Of a stretch of DNA of 64,000 bases, positions 35,881-45,049 are shown one piece after another. Every line of letters starts with the position of its first letter. Position 1 is the stretch's first letter. Both the position numbers and the translations under genes were made by a program. The notes under the pieces were generated by a model. It was given only the letters and a program-made list of their open reading frames with translations. It was not told the origin of the DNA and made no database searches. Source of the stretch: Bordetella parapertussis (GTDB taxonomy: Bacteria > Pseudomonadota > Gammaproteobacteria > Burkholderiales > Burkholderiaceae_D); NCBI GenBank assembly GCA_945866125.1, contig CAMBFZ010000008.1, positions 62,001 through 126,000 on the forward strand, given 5' to 3'.

Positions 35881-37155
35881 ATGAAAATTCTCGTCGTAGG
35901 CTCCGGTGGCCGTGAACATGCGCTGGCCTGGAAACTGGCTCAGTCCCAACGCATACAAGTTGTGCTGGTGGCGCCCGGCAATGGCGGCACCGCGCTCGAT
36001 CCCCGTCTAAAAAACGTTCCGATCACGGATCCAATTGCGCTCGCCGATTTTGCACAGCAAGAGCAGGTTGCGCTGACCGTGGTCGGTCCGGAGACACCGC
36101 TTGCTGCTGGCATTGTCGACATTTTTCGGGCGCGCGGCCTGAAGATTTTTGGCCCCACGCGCGCGGCCGCGCAGCTCGAGAGTTCGAAAGATTTCGCCAA
36201 GGCGTTCATGCAGCGCCATCAGATACCAACGGCGCGTTACCAGACATTTTCCGAGGCAGCACCCGCCCACGCTTACATTGATGCGCAAGGCGCGCCCATC
36301 GTGATCAAAGCCGACGGACTCGCCGCCGGCAAGGGCGTAGTTGTTGCGATGACCGCTGACGAAGCCCATGCGGCGATCGACATGATGTTGTCGGACAACC
36401 GCTTCGGCGACGCTGGCGCGCGCGTGGTGGTCGAAGAGTTTCTCGAAGGCGAAGAAGCCAGTTTTATCGTGATGGTCGACGGCACCCACGTGTTAGCCCT
36501 GGCTACCAGCCAGGATCACAAGCGGCTGCTCGACCACGACGCTGGCCCCAATACGGGCGGTATGGGTGCCTATTCGCCGGCACCGGTCGTCACACCGGTG
36601 CTGCACGCACGCGTGATGCGCGAAATCATCCTACCAACCGTGCAAGGCATGGCCAAAGACGGCATTCCCTTCACCGGCTTTTTATATGCCGGCCTGATGA
36701 TCGACGCCCAAGGGAACGCCAAGACCCTCGAATTCAATTGCCGCATGGGTGACCCTGAAACCCAGCCCATCATGGCGCGCCTGAAAACGGATCTGGTCAC
36801 GGTGATGGAGCATGCCATCGACGGCACGCTCGACACCATTGAGCTTGAATGGGACCGGCGCACTGCGCTGGGCGTCGTGATGGCAGCAGGCGGTTATCCG
36901 GATGCGCCGCGCAAGGGCGATGTCATCACTGGCATTCCAGCGGAGACCGAGCATAGCGTGACCTTTCATGCCGGTACCGTACTTGAAGATAAAAAACTCC
37001 TCACTGCCGGCGGACGGGTATTGTGTGTCGTAGGCTTGGGCGACAGCGTCAAAGTCGCGCAAAAAAATGCCTATGAAGCCCTGGATAAAATACATTTTGA
37101 CGGCATGCAGTTCCGGCGCGATATCGGTTGGCGTGCACTAAAGCGGCCAGCTTAA
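35881..37155 (+). CDS. purD: Phosphoribosylamine--glycine ligase
   Basis: PurD (424 residues) joins phosphoribosylamine and glycine using ATP, the second step of purine synthesis. The N-terminus MKILVVGSGGREHALAW, the ATP-grasp core (IVIKADGLAAGKGVVV) and GPNTGGMGAYSPAP are all intact. It sits alone among non-purine genes, which is common. The length matches the E. coli enzyme. Confidence 0.97.
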   Translation: MKILVVGSGGREHALAWKLAQSQRIQVVLVAPGNGGTALDPRLKNVPITDPIALADFAQQEQVALTVVGPETPLAAGIVDIFRARGLKIFGPTRAAAQLESSKDFAKAFMQRHQIPTARYQTFSEAAPAHAYIDAQGAPIVIKADGLAAGKGVVVAMTADEAHAAIDMMLSDNRFGDAGARVVVEEFLEGEEASFIVMVDGTHVLALATSQDHKRLLDHDAGPNTGGMGAYSPAPVVTPVLHARVMREIILPTVQGMAKDGIPFTGFLYAGLMIDAQGNAKTLEFNCRMGDPETQPIMARLKTDLVTVMEHAIDGTLDTIELEWDRRTALGVVMAAGGYPDAPRKGDVITGIPAETEHSVTFHAGTVLEDKKLLTAGGRVLCVVGLGDSVKVAQKNAYEALDKIHFDGMQFRRDIGWRALKRPA

Positions 37156-37203
37156 ATCGCGCAGCCGGGCGCGCCAGTTTACTCAACCATCACGACACAC
37201 ACC

Positions 37204-38115
37204 ATGAGCTCCCCAGACACTGCTGCAGTCAAGACTTGGCTGCTTTCCCTGCAAGCCCGGATCGTCAGCGCAGTTGAAGCGATTGATGGCAAGCCTTTCC
37301 TCACCGATAGCTGGCAACGTCCCGAGGGCGGCGGTGGCATCTCGCGTCTGATCGAAGAAGGCAATGTGCTCGAACGTGGTGGTGTGGGCTTCTCGCATGT
37401 AACCGGCAGCAGCTTGCCGCCATCTGCAGCGGCCAACCGGCCCGAGCTGGCCGGCCGGGCGTGGGAAGCCATGGGCGTGTCCTTAGTTTTTCATCCGCGT
37501 AATCCGTATGCGCCGACGGTGCACATGAACGTGCGCTTTTTTACCACCGTCGGTGATGCTAGCGAGCCGGCGTGGTGGTTTGGCGGCGGTATGGACCTGA
37601 CGCCCTACTACGGCTTCACCGAAGACGCGCGCCATTTTCACCAGTCTTGCCATACCGCGCTGCAGCCCTTTGGCGAGGACTTGCATGCACGCTTTAAAAC
37701 ATGGTGCGACGATTATTTTTATCTCAAACATCGCAAAGAAGCGCGCGGTGTGGGCGGCGTGTTTTTTGATGATTTCAATGCGCCCGGATTTGCGCAGAGC
37801 TTTGCCATGACCCAAAGCGTGGGCGACAGTTTCATCTCTGCCTACCTGCCAATCCTGGCGCGGCGCAAAGACACACCCTATGGCGAACGCGAACGTGATT
37901 TCCAGGCCTATCGCCGTGGGCGCTATGTCGAATTCAATTTGGTGTTCGACCGCGGCACGCTTTTTGGGTTACAGTCCGGCGGTCGCACCGAATCCATCCT
38001 GATGTCGCTGCCACCGGTGGTCAAGTGGCGCTACAACTGGCAGCCTGAAGCCGGCACCCCGGAAGCCCGGCTCTATACCGATTTTCTGCCGCACCGGGAC
38101 TGGCTGGCTGCGTGA
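37204..38115 (+). CDS. hemF: Oxygen-dependent coproporphyrinogen III oxidase
   Basis: HemF (303 residues) oxidatively decarboxylates coproporphyrinogen III to protoporphyrinogen IX in haem synthesis, using oxygen. Signature stretches are GVGFSHVTG, the PTVHMNVRF segment, WWFGGGMDLTPYYGF and FNLVFDRGTLFGLQSGGRTE. The stop TGA overlaps the GTG start of nadD. Dependence on oxygen implies an aerobic lifestyle, consistent with the other genes but not a proof. Confidence 0.97.
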   Translation: MSSPDTAAVKTWLLSLQARIVSAVEAIDGKPFLTDSWQRPEGGGGISRLIEEGNVLERGGVGFSHVTGSSLPPSAAANRPELAGRAWEAMGVSLVFHPRNPYAPTVHMNVRFFTTVGDASEPAWWFGGGMDLTPYYGFTEDARHFHQSCHTALQPFGEDLHARFKTWCDDYFYLKHRKEARGVGGVFFDDFNAPGFAQSFAMTQSVGDSFISAYLPILARRKDTPYGERERDFQAYRRGRYVEFNLVFDRGTLFGLQSGGRTESILMSLPPVVKWRYNWQPEAGTPEARLYTDFLPHRDWLAA

Positions 38116-38765
38116 GTCCACCCTGCGTTCTGATTTTAGGCGGAAGCTTTGATCCGGTGCATGCCGGCCATGTTGGACTGGCGCGTTATTTTTCAGCTTT
38201 GCTGCAGCCGGATGCATTGCGACTAATCCCGGCGGGACAGCCCTGGCAAAAGGCTGCGTTGGGTGCGAGCGCGTCGCACCGGGTGGCGATGTTGCGGCTG
38301 GCCTTTGCCGATTGTGCGCGGCCGGTACAGATCGACGAACAGGAAATTACGCGCGACGGCCCAAGCTATACCATTGACACCGTGCGTGCGCTGCGCGCCG
38401 AACTCGGACCGGAAACCTCGCTCGTGCTGGCCTTAGGCGCTGACCAGCTACACAATCTGCCTACCTGGCGTAACTGGCAGCAGCTATTTGATTATGCCAA
38501 CCTGTGCGTGGCGGCGCGTCCGGGGTACCTGACTGGCGCGGACCAACTGGCCCCGGAAGTCGCCAGAGAAATAGCCAGACGAGCGGCGAGCGCAGAACAA
38601 ATCCGCACTACGCCCTGTGGCCTGATTTATGTTGCGACCAATCTCGCCTTAACGGTGTCGGCCACTGAAATTCGGCAGGCCCTGCGAGCAGGACAAACAA
38701 CGAAGCTGGACCTGCCTGACGCAGTGCTAGACTATATTCAACAACATCATCTTTATCAAAGCTAA
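38112..38765 (+). CDS. nadD: Nicotinate-nucleotide adenylyltransferase
   Basis: NadD (217 residues) adenylates nicotinate mononucleotide to form deamido-NAD. The nucleotidyl-transferase motif GGSFDPVHAGH is at the N-terminus, and the C-terminal SATEIRQALR segment is the ISSTxxR-like motif. The start is a GTG overlapping the hemF stop (GTGA), so the genes are coupled. The gap to rsfS is three bases. Confidence 0.96.
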   Translation: MSPPCVLILGGSFDPVHAGHVGLARYFSALLQPDALRLIPAGQPWQKAALGASASHRVAMLRLAFADCARPVQIDEQEITRDGPSYTIDTVRALRAELGPETSLVLALGADQLHNLPTWRNWQQLFDYANLCVAARPGYLTGADQLAPEVAREIARRAASAEQIRTTPCGLIYVATNLALTVSATEIRQALRAGQTTKLDLPDAVLDYIQQHHLYQS

Positions 38766-38768
38766 TCA

Positions 38769-39446
38769 ATGGACATCAAAAAACTGCAAGCCCTCGTGAT
38801 CGACGCCCTGGAAGACGTCAAAGCACAAGACATCAACCTGTTCGACACGACCCACTTAACGAGCTTGTTTGACCGTATCATCGTGGCTTCCGGCACCTCC
38901 AACCGTCAAACCAAAGCGCTCGCAGCGTCCGTGCGCGACAAAGTCAAACAGGCGGGTGGTCAGGTCTTGAGCGTAGAAGGAGAGACCACCGGCGAATGGG
39001 TACTCGTTGACTTGGGCGACATGATCGTTCACATCATGCAGCCGACGATACGCGCCTACTACCGTCTTGAAGAAATCTGGGGCGACAAAGAAATCAAGCT
39101 AGGCGCCGCCAAACGGGTAGCGACGGCGAGCAAAAATGCTGGCAGTGTCGTGGTCAAAAAACCAAGTCGCCATCTGACGACCAGCCAGCCCGAGGCAGTC
39201 GCGATCATTGAAAAAGCACCGCGCAGCGCGGCCAAAAAAGTCGTTGCCAAAAAAGCGGCTGCAAAAACTGTTGGTGCCAAAAAAGCAGCAACGAAAAAAA
39301 CTATCCCTAAAAATACGATCAAGATCGCATTAAAAACGCCGGCAAAAAAAACGACGTCGAGCAAAACACCGGCTGCCAAAAAACCGCGCGTGTCAGCGGC
39401 AAAAACGCCCGTGCGTCGTAGCGCGGCCAAAACTAGCGTCAAATAA
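38769..39446 (+). CDS. rsfS: Ribosome silencing factor with long Lys/Ala-rich tail
   Basis: The first 112 residues are a normal RsfS (YbeB/Iojap) domain, which binds L14 and blocks subunit joining in starvation; GDMIVHIMQPTIRAYYRLEE is the family end. A tail of about 110 residues follows, basic and low-complexity from residue 150 on, with repeats such as AAKKVVAKKAAAK and KKAATKKTIPK, like a histone H1 C-terminus. Usual RsfS proteins are about 105-150 residues, so the tail is unusual. It may bind rRNA or polyphosphate, which is speculation. The gene is coupled to nadD and rlmH in order. Confidence 0.94.
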   Translation: MDIKKLQALVIDALEDVKAQDINLFDTTHLTSLFDRIIVASGTSNRQTKALAASVRDKVKQAGGQVLSVEGETTGEWVLVDLGDMIVHIMQPTIRAYYRLEEIWGDKEIKLGAAKRVATASKNAGSVVVKKPSRHLTTSQPEAVAIIEKAPRSAAKKVVAKKAAAKTVGAKKAATKKTIPKNTIKIALKTPAKKTTSSKTPAAKKPRVSAAKTPVRRSAAKTSVK

Positions 39447-39458
39447 ACTGCGCTTTGC

Positions 39459-39935
39459 ATGCAGCTCATCATTGCGGCGGTTGGCCACAAAATGCCGGCC
39501 TGGATCGAGACCGGTTTTAATGAGTATGCCAAGCGCATGCCGCCCGAATGCCGGCTGCATCTTAAAGAAATCAAACCTGTTGAGCGCTCTGCCAGTAAAA
39601 CTGCCGAGATCGTGATGGCGCAGGAGCGCAGCCGTATCGAAGCCGTGTTCCCCAAAGGCGGCCGCGTGATCGCGCTGGATGAACATGGCAAGGACTTGAC
39701 GACCATGCAATTGTCGCAACACCTGGGCCAGTGGCAACAACAAGGCGGGGATGTTACATTCGTGATCGGCGGCGCAGACGGCCTGGATGCCACATTAAAA
39801 AAAAATGCCGACATGCTCATCAGGATCTCGAGTCTGACCCTGCCACACGGCATGGTGCGCGTGTTACTGGCAGAGCAGTTATACCGGGCCTGGTCGATTA
39901 CGCAAAACCACCCCTACCATCGCGCATCGCTGTAG
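39459..39935 (+). CDS. rlmH: 23S rRNA (pseudouridine1915-N3)-methyltransferase
   Basis: RlmH (158 residues) is a SPOUT-family enzyme that methylates pseudouridine 1915 in helix 69 of 23S rRNA, in 70S ribosomes. The knotted C-terminus shows FVIGGADG and the final SLTLPHGMVRVLLAEQLYRA and NHPYHR segments. The length is normal. A run of nine A (near 39794) occurs in the coding sequence. It directly follows rsfS, a widespread pairing. Confidence 0.96.
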   Translation: MQLIIAAVGHKMPAWIETGFNEYAKRMPPECRLHLKEIKPVERSASKTAEIVMAQERSRIEAVFPKGGRVIALDEHGKDLTTMQLSQHLGQWQQQGGDVTFVIGGADGLDATLKKNADMLIRISSLTLPHGMVRVLLAEQLYRAWSITQNHPYHRASL

Positions 39936-39960
39936 CGCGTCATTCAATCAGGGCAGCCTT

Positions 39961-40581
39961 ATGGCAGTTGCAGACCAAAAGATTTATCTGGCTTCAAAGA
40001 GCCCGCGCCGGCGCGAACTGTTGCGGCAAATCGGTATCGAATTCGAAATTCTAATGCTGCGTGACGGCGACGTGCGCGATGGCGCGGTCTCTGAAATTGT
40101 CCTGCCCGGGGAAGCGCCAGAAGATTATGTGGCGCGAGTCGCGCGTGAAAAAGCCGAGAGCGGCGCCGGTGCGGTGCTATGGCGCAAACTCCCGCAACGT
40201 CCGGTGCTGGCCTCCGACACCACCGTCACGCTCGACGGTCTTATTTTGGGCAAGCCTGCCAATATGGAAGACGCCGTCAGCACACTCAAACTGCTCTCCG
40301 GGCGTACCCATCAGGTTCTCACCAGTGTCGCCGTCATGGCCAATGGACAAATGTTCGAAGCGATGCAACGCTCCGAAGTCACCTTCGGCGAACTAAGCGA
40401 CCAGACGCTGCGCGCCTACTGCGCCTTGTCCGAGCCCTATGACAAAGCCGGCGGCTATGCCGTACAAGGCTATGCGGCACAGTTTATTGAACGGATCACC
40501 GGCAGCTACTCAGGCATCATGGGGCTGCCCTTATTCGAGACCACCCAATTGCTACAAAAAGCTGGCATTAAGATTTTATGA
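39961..40581 (+). CDS. maf: Maf-family nucleotide pyrophosphatase
   Basis: A 206-residue Maf protein, which hydrolyses non-canonical or modified nucleoside triphosphates (dTTP/UTP-type for this group is an inference). The N-terminal signature LASKSPRRRELL (10-21) and the later AYCALSEPYDKAGGYAVQG are present. It overlaps the RNase G start by four bases (ATGA). Confidence 0.95.
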   Translation: MAVADQKIYLASKSPRRRELLRQIGIEFEILMLRDGDVRDGAVSEIVLPGEAPEDYVARVAREKAESGAGAVLWRKLPQRPVLASDTTVTLDGLILGKPANMEDAVSTLKLLSGRTHQVLTSVAVMANGQMFEAMQRSEVTFGELSDQTLRAYCALSEPYDKAGGYAVQGYAAQFIERITGSYSGIMGLPLFETTQLLQKAGIKIL

Positions 40582-42044
40582 GTGAAGACCTGCTTGTCAA
40601 TATCACCCCGCAGGAAACCCGTGTTGCGCTGATTTTGCAAGGCGCGGTGCAGGAGCTGCACATCGAGCGTACCGCCTCCCGCGGTCGCGCCGGCAACATC
40701 TATCTGGGCAAAGTAGTGCGGGTGCTGCCGGGCATGCAATCAGCGTTCGTCGACATCGGTCTCGAGCGCGCCGCCTTTTTGCATGTGGCCGACATCTGGG
40801 AATCCCGGTCGCACGATGGGGCGACCGCAGCACCGTTACAGCCGATTGAAAAACTCTTACACGACGGTCAGTCGGTCTTGGTGCAAGTGGTCAAAGACCC
40901 CATCGGCACCAAAGGCGCGCGGCTCTCGACGCAGATCTCGATTGCCGGTCGCATGCTGGTCTATTTGCCCCAAGATGCACACATCGGCATTTCGCAGCGC
41001 ATCGGCAATGAAACCGAACGGGAACTGTTGCGCGAAAAATTACAGCGACTGCGACCACCCGAAGAAAAAGGCGGCTTCATCATCCGGACCATGGCCGAAG
41101 ACGCCAGCGAAGCCGACCTGACGATGGACGTCGACTATTTGCGCAAGACGTGGACCTTCATTCAACAACAATCCAAATCCCTGCCGGCACCATCGCTGCT
41201 TTATCAAGACCTGAGTCTGGCGCAGCGTGTGCTGCGTGATTTTGTCGGCGATGAGACATCGACAATTCAGATTGATTCGCGCGAAAATTTTGTCAGCCTG
41301 ACCGAATTTGCCCAGGCTTATACGCCATCGGTGCTGCCAAAGATGGTGCACTACACCGGCGAGCGACCCTTGTTTGACCTGCATGGTGTCGAAGACGAAA
41401 TCCAGCGCGCTCTCGGACGCCGGGTCGACCTCAAATCCGGTGGTTACCTGATCATTGAGCAGACCGAGGCGATGACAACGATTGATGTCAACACCGGCAG
41501 CTATGTCAACGGCCGCAATTTCGACGACACCATTTTCAAGACTAATCTCGAAGCCGCCCATACAATCGTGCGGCAATTGCGGCTGCGTAATCTGGGCGGC
41601 ATCATCATCCTGGATTTTATTGATATGGAAAACGCCGAGCACAAGCAGTCGGTGCTTGCCGAGCTGCACAAGGCTCTGGCGCGTGACCGTACCAAGATTA
41701 CGGTGTCGACTTTTTCCGCACTGGGTTTAGTTGAAATGACGCGCAAGCGCACACGAGAATCCTTAGCGCATGTATTGTGCGAACCCTGCCCGGCGTGCAG
41801 CGGCAAAGGCCAGGTCAAAACACCTCGCACAGTGACCTATGAAATTTTGCGCGAGCTGCTACGCGAAGCCAAACAATTTAATCCACGCGAATTCCGAATC
41901 CTGGCATCGCAGCTCGTCATCGACATGTTCCTTGAAGAAGAGTCGCAGCACCTGGCGATGCTGGGCGACTTCATCGGCAAGCCGATTTCGCTGCAGGTGG
42001 AGACCACCTACCATCAAGAGCAATACGATATTATTTTGATGTAA
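40578..42044 (+). CDS. rng: Ribonuclease G
   Basis: RNase G (488 residues) is an endonuclease that matures the 5' end of 16S rRNA and degrades some mRNAs. It has an N-terminal S1 domain (GNIYLGKVVRVLPGMQSAFVDI at about 38-59, shown in part), the catalytic core with IDVNTGSYV and IILDFIDM, and the zinc link CEPCPACSGKG. The short length and lack of a C-terminal scaffold separate it from RNase E. It is the last gene of the yebC-to-rng run. Confidence 0.96.
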   Translation: MSEDLLVNITPQETRVALILQGAVQELHIERTASRGRAGNIYLGKVVRVLPGMQSAFVDIGLERAAFLHVADIWESRSHDGATAAPLQPIEKLLHDGQSVLVQVVKDPIGTKGARLSTQISIAGRMLVYLPQDAHIGISQRIGNETERELLREKLQRLRPPEEKGGFIIRTMAEDASEADLTMDVDYLRKTWTFIQQQSKSLPAPSLLYQDLSLAQRVLRDFVGDETSTIQIDSRENFVSLTEFAQAYTPSVLPKMVHYTGERPLFDLHGVEDEIQRALGRRVDLKSGGYLIIEQTEAMTTIDVNTGSYVNGRNFDDTIFKTNLEAAHTIVRQLRLRNLGGIIILDFIDMENAEHKQSVLAELHKALARDRTKITVSTFSALGLVEMTRKRTRESLAHVLCEPCPACSGKGQVKTPRTVTYEILRELLREAKQFNPREFRILASQLVIDMFLEEESQHLAMLGDFIGKPISLQVETTYHQEQYDIILM

Positions 42045-42168
42045 GACCTGCACTAGTGCCTGCCTGCGACTAACCTCGTGTGCAAAATGACATACGGACC
42101 CTTGCCCCGATTCAGTCCTGTTACGCTCGCCCTTTTTCTACCCTGCAAATCAGCGCACCCACCACGCC

Positions 42169-43245
42169 ATGAACCCCGCCGTCATCATCACCAACATGAA
42201 GAAACGCTACACCGGCGTTTCGGGCACCATCAATGCGCTCTTACCTGTTCAGGCAAAAACTCTGTCGCTAGGCTTTGTTGGTGAAGACCTGCCCGGTGCC
42301 AGGCTGGCCCGGGAAAACCATCCGGATCATTTTGCGCATCTGAGCGTCTGGCAGGCACTATGGCTAAGCCGTACCCGTTTGCCTGATGGCCGCAAACGCA
42401 TCTGGCATGTGCGGCGCGACCCCGAAATGATGCTCACCATTTTCATCCGCGATGTGCTGCGTTTTCCAATCCATATCGTTTTTACCTCGGCAGCCAAGCA
42501 CCGCCATTCGTGGTTTCCGCGCTGGCTGATCAGCAAAATGGATGGCGTGATCGCCACCACACCGGAGGCCGCCAGCTTTGTGCCCAACACCACCAAGGTG
42601 GTCTTTCACGGCGCCAGTCTGGAGCGGTTTGCGCCACCCGAAGACAAAGCCACCGTTTGGCAGCGCACAGGTTTGTCCGGTAAATATGGCATCGGCGTAT
42701 TTGGTCGTGTCCGCCCCAGCAAAGGGACCGATATTTTTGTCGACGCAATGCTGGCAGTGCTGCCTGAATTTCCCGACTTTACCGCCATCATTACCGGTCG
42801 CACCTTGCCTGAGCACGCCGGCTTCAAACACGCTCTGGATGAAAAAATTCGCCAGGCGGGACTGCAAGACCGGATTATTTTTCTCGGCGAGCTACCGATA
42901 GACGAGGTGCCTGACTGGTATCAAAACGTGCTGGTGATGGTCGCTTGTCCGCGCTACGAACCCTTTGGTATTACGCCGCTTGAAGCAATGGCCTGCGGCT
43001 GCGCAGTGGTGGCCAGCACAACCGGCGCATTTGAGTACATTGTCGAGCAGGGTAAAACCGGTTATCTGGTGCCCACATCGGATGTCGATGCCTTGGCCGA
43101 CAGCCTGCGATTATTGATGCGCGAACCCGCCGCAGCCCAACAAGCAGGCCTGCTCGGACGCGCGCGCGTGACCCAAGAATTTTCAATCGAAAAAGAAGCG
43201 TCTGGTGTTCAGCAGGTCTACGATACCGTGTCGCTGCTCGACTAA
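42169..43245 (+). CDS. GT4 glycosyltransferase, LpcC-like (LPS core)
   Basis: A 358-residue glycosyltransferase of family GT4. The C-terminal Rossmann half has the usual signature PFGITPLEAMACGCAVVAS. The N-terminal half, with HVRRDPEMM, VFTSAAKHRHSWFPRWLISKMDGVIAT and the TTPEAASF segment, resembles the rhizobial LPS core mannosyltransferase LpcC. It therefore probably adds a mannose-type sugar to the LPS core; this is an inference from similarity. It opens the LPS cluster 124 bases after rng. Confidence 0.82.
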   Translation: MNPAVIITNMKKRYTGVSGTINALLPVQAKTLSLGFVGEDLPGARLARENHPDHFAHLSVWQALWLSRTRLPDGRKRIWHVRRDPEMMLTIFIRDVLRFPIHIVFTSAAKHRHSWFPRWLISKMDGVIATTPEAASFVPNTTKVVFHGASLERFAPPEDKATVWQRTGLSGKYGIGVFGRVRPSKGTDIFVDAMLAVLPEFPDFTAIITGRTLPEHAGFKHALDEKIRQAGLQDRIIFLGELPIDEVPDWYQNVLVMVACPRYEPFGITPLEAMACGCAVVASTTGAFEYIVEQGKTGYLVPTSDVDALADSLRLLMREPAAAQQAGLLGRARVTQEFSIEKEASGVQQVYDTVSLLD

Positions 43246-43272
43246 ATAACGATCACAACAATCAGCACACTC

Positions 43273-43875
43273 ATGCGAAAACATCTCGACCTCGGTTGCG
43301 GACTGACACCGAAAAATCCCTATGACTATGAAGCTCTGTACGGTATTGATCTGCGCGCGCACGAAGCAGAGGCAGGCAATGCCACCGTCTTAGGGGCTAA
43401 TCTGGCAATGGAAGCCATCCCGTTCCCCGACAATCATTTTGATGCGGTATCGGCTTACGATTTTTTTGAGCATATACCCCGTGTGGCACTGGATTACCGC
43501 AGCAATACCTCAAAATTTCCGTTCGTCGATTTGATGAGTGAAATCTGGCGGGTTTTAAAACCAGACGGGCTGCTGTATGCGATCACGCCGGCCTTTCCAA
43601 ATGAAAAAGCACTGCGCGACCCGACCCACGTCAACATCATTACGGTCAAAACGCACCGGTATTTCACCGCACCGCACCTGATGGCGCGCATGTATGGCTT
43701 CAAAGGCAGCTTTGCGCTAGTGCGGCAAGCCTGGGTCCATCCACGCGGTATTTATGAACCTAACAATCCGGGGCTGGCGCGACGAATCAAAAGCCTCGGT
43801 GAAAAAATTATCGGCGAACAATCGCATTTAATCTGGGAATTTTCTGCAATTAAAAAACCGGATCCGTCATCCTGA
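43273..43875 (+). CDS. SAM-dependent class I methyltransferase
   Basis: A 200-residue methyltransferase with the SAM motif HLDLGCGLTPKN at the start and the later IPFPDNHFDAVSAYDFFEHIPR motif. WRVLKPDGLLY matches motif III. It follows the LpcC-like gene by 27 bases and may modify a sugar or a lipid of the LPS; the substrate is unknown. Confidence 0.87.
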   Translation: MRKHLDLGCGLTPKNPYDYEALYGIDLRAHEAEAGNATVLGANLAMEAIPFPDNHFDAVSAYDFFEHIPRVALDYRSNTSKFPFVDLMSEIWRVLKPDGLLYAITPAFPNEKALRDPTHVNIITVKTHRYFTAPHLMARMYGFKGSFALVRQAWVHPRGIYEPNNPGLARRIKSLGEKIIGEQSHLIWEFSAIKKPDPSS

Positions 43876-43900
43876 TCGCAACCGCAAACCACCGATAGCA

Positions 43901-44869
43901 CTACTTGTCGGGCGAACAAAATTCGAGATAGCGCGCAACCACCAGATGCGCTAGCAACGCCTCATCGTCCGCATTCATAAACTGCGTAATGTACGCGTTG
44001 GCATTCGCGATGATGCGCAATGCCTCTTCGGGATGACGTTCATAAAAAGCGATCTTGTCGTCGATGTCGCTAAAATCTTCGGCAATCTCGACATAATGCA
44101 CATTCGGGATCAACCGGCCCTCCATGAACCAGGTCTCGAAACGCGGCCGCTGCGAAAAGCATAAAGAATTTGACGACATAATCCATTTTAAATTGGTCGC
44201 CACATCGACTCCTTCCAGCGACAAAATGTATTTAAAATCGAGCTGCTCTGCGATCGACAATGGCGGGCGCCTCAGATCAGGATAGACATCACCCTGGTTA
44301 ACATGCCCGATGTCGTAATGCGGAAGATGGCTGAAGCGCTCGAGAAATTCAAGCCGGCGTTCTTTTTTAACGCTAAGGTGGAGTCGGCCGCGCCAGACCA
44401 GCGCTGATTTTTTATCCTGAAAAGCTAAGGGGTCGTTGACGAAGCAAAAATGCCGTGCCGCGTCGAGCTTCATTAATACCGCATTGCTATTGTCGCCCGC
44501 GATGGGACGGCTCTTGACAAAGGCGGGCTCAGACGGGACATCCACCACATCACCAAAAACAAATTTACATTGTCTGTCGGCGGGAAAAACACGCAGATGC
44601 GAAAATAGATCAAAAAAATACGCTGTTTTCTTTTCATGCCGAAAGCGCGCCATACTTATACCGTTGCTGATACTCCTAGCATCGCCAATTTTATTGTAAT
44701 AGTCTAGCCGCGACTGCAAAGCCGCATCCTTGTCTCGCTGCGTCTGTAATAAACGATCGAGCTTTCTGCGCAGGCCGGTCGCTGGCCACACGAGTGACAG
44801 ATAAGATCTCAGATAGTAGGCAATTTTATTATTCTTATGCCGGCGATCGAGAATAAGCTTGAGCATCAT
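43901..44869 (-). CDS. GT90 (CAP10-like) glycosyltransferase
   Basis: A 322-residue protein of the LPS-modifying GT90 (CAP10) type. The C-terminal half has the stretch KYILSLEGVDVATNLKWIMSS (shortened), typical of this family, and FSQRPRFETWFMEGRLIPNV. Such enzymes transfer sugars in LPS or capsule synthesis. I start at the paired ATG 44869 rather than a TTG 11 codons earlier. It is divergent from the YejM-like gene, so both share the gap. Confidence 0.77.
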   Translation of the reverse strand: MMLKLILDRRHKNNKIAYYLRSYLSLVWPATGLRRKLDRLLQTQRDKDAALQSRLDYYNKIGDARSISNGISMARFRHEKKTAYFFDLFSHLRVFPADRQCKFVFGDVVDVPSEPAFVKSRPIAGDNSNAVLMKLDAARHFCFVNDPLAFQDKKSALVWRGRLHLSVKKERRLEFLERFSHLPHYDIGHVNQGDVYPDLRRPPLSIAEQLDFKYILSLEGVDVATNLKWIMSSNSLCFSQRPRFETWFMEGRLIPNVHYVEIAEDFSDIDDKIAFYERHPEEALRIIANANAYITQFMNADDEALLAHLVVARYLEFCSPDK

Positions 44870-45049
44870 AAATCGAATCCGTGATGATCGCTCTTGGTAC
44901 AAGAACGATCTGAAAAACCCCTCCGCGCGCTAGTACCCCTGCGCTTTACCGGAGCATATAATAGGGCCACCCGGAAAAACCAAGGGAATTTTTACGCCCC
45001 CGCCCTGTGCGTATGCCGTCATCTGGTCCGCAAAGGCCTCATTACACCC

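Noticed and set aside
39787..39802. Run of nine A in rlmH as a possible frameshift site
   Set aside because: The downstream sequence matches a full normal RlmH in the zero frame, so I see no programmed shift.
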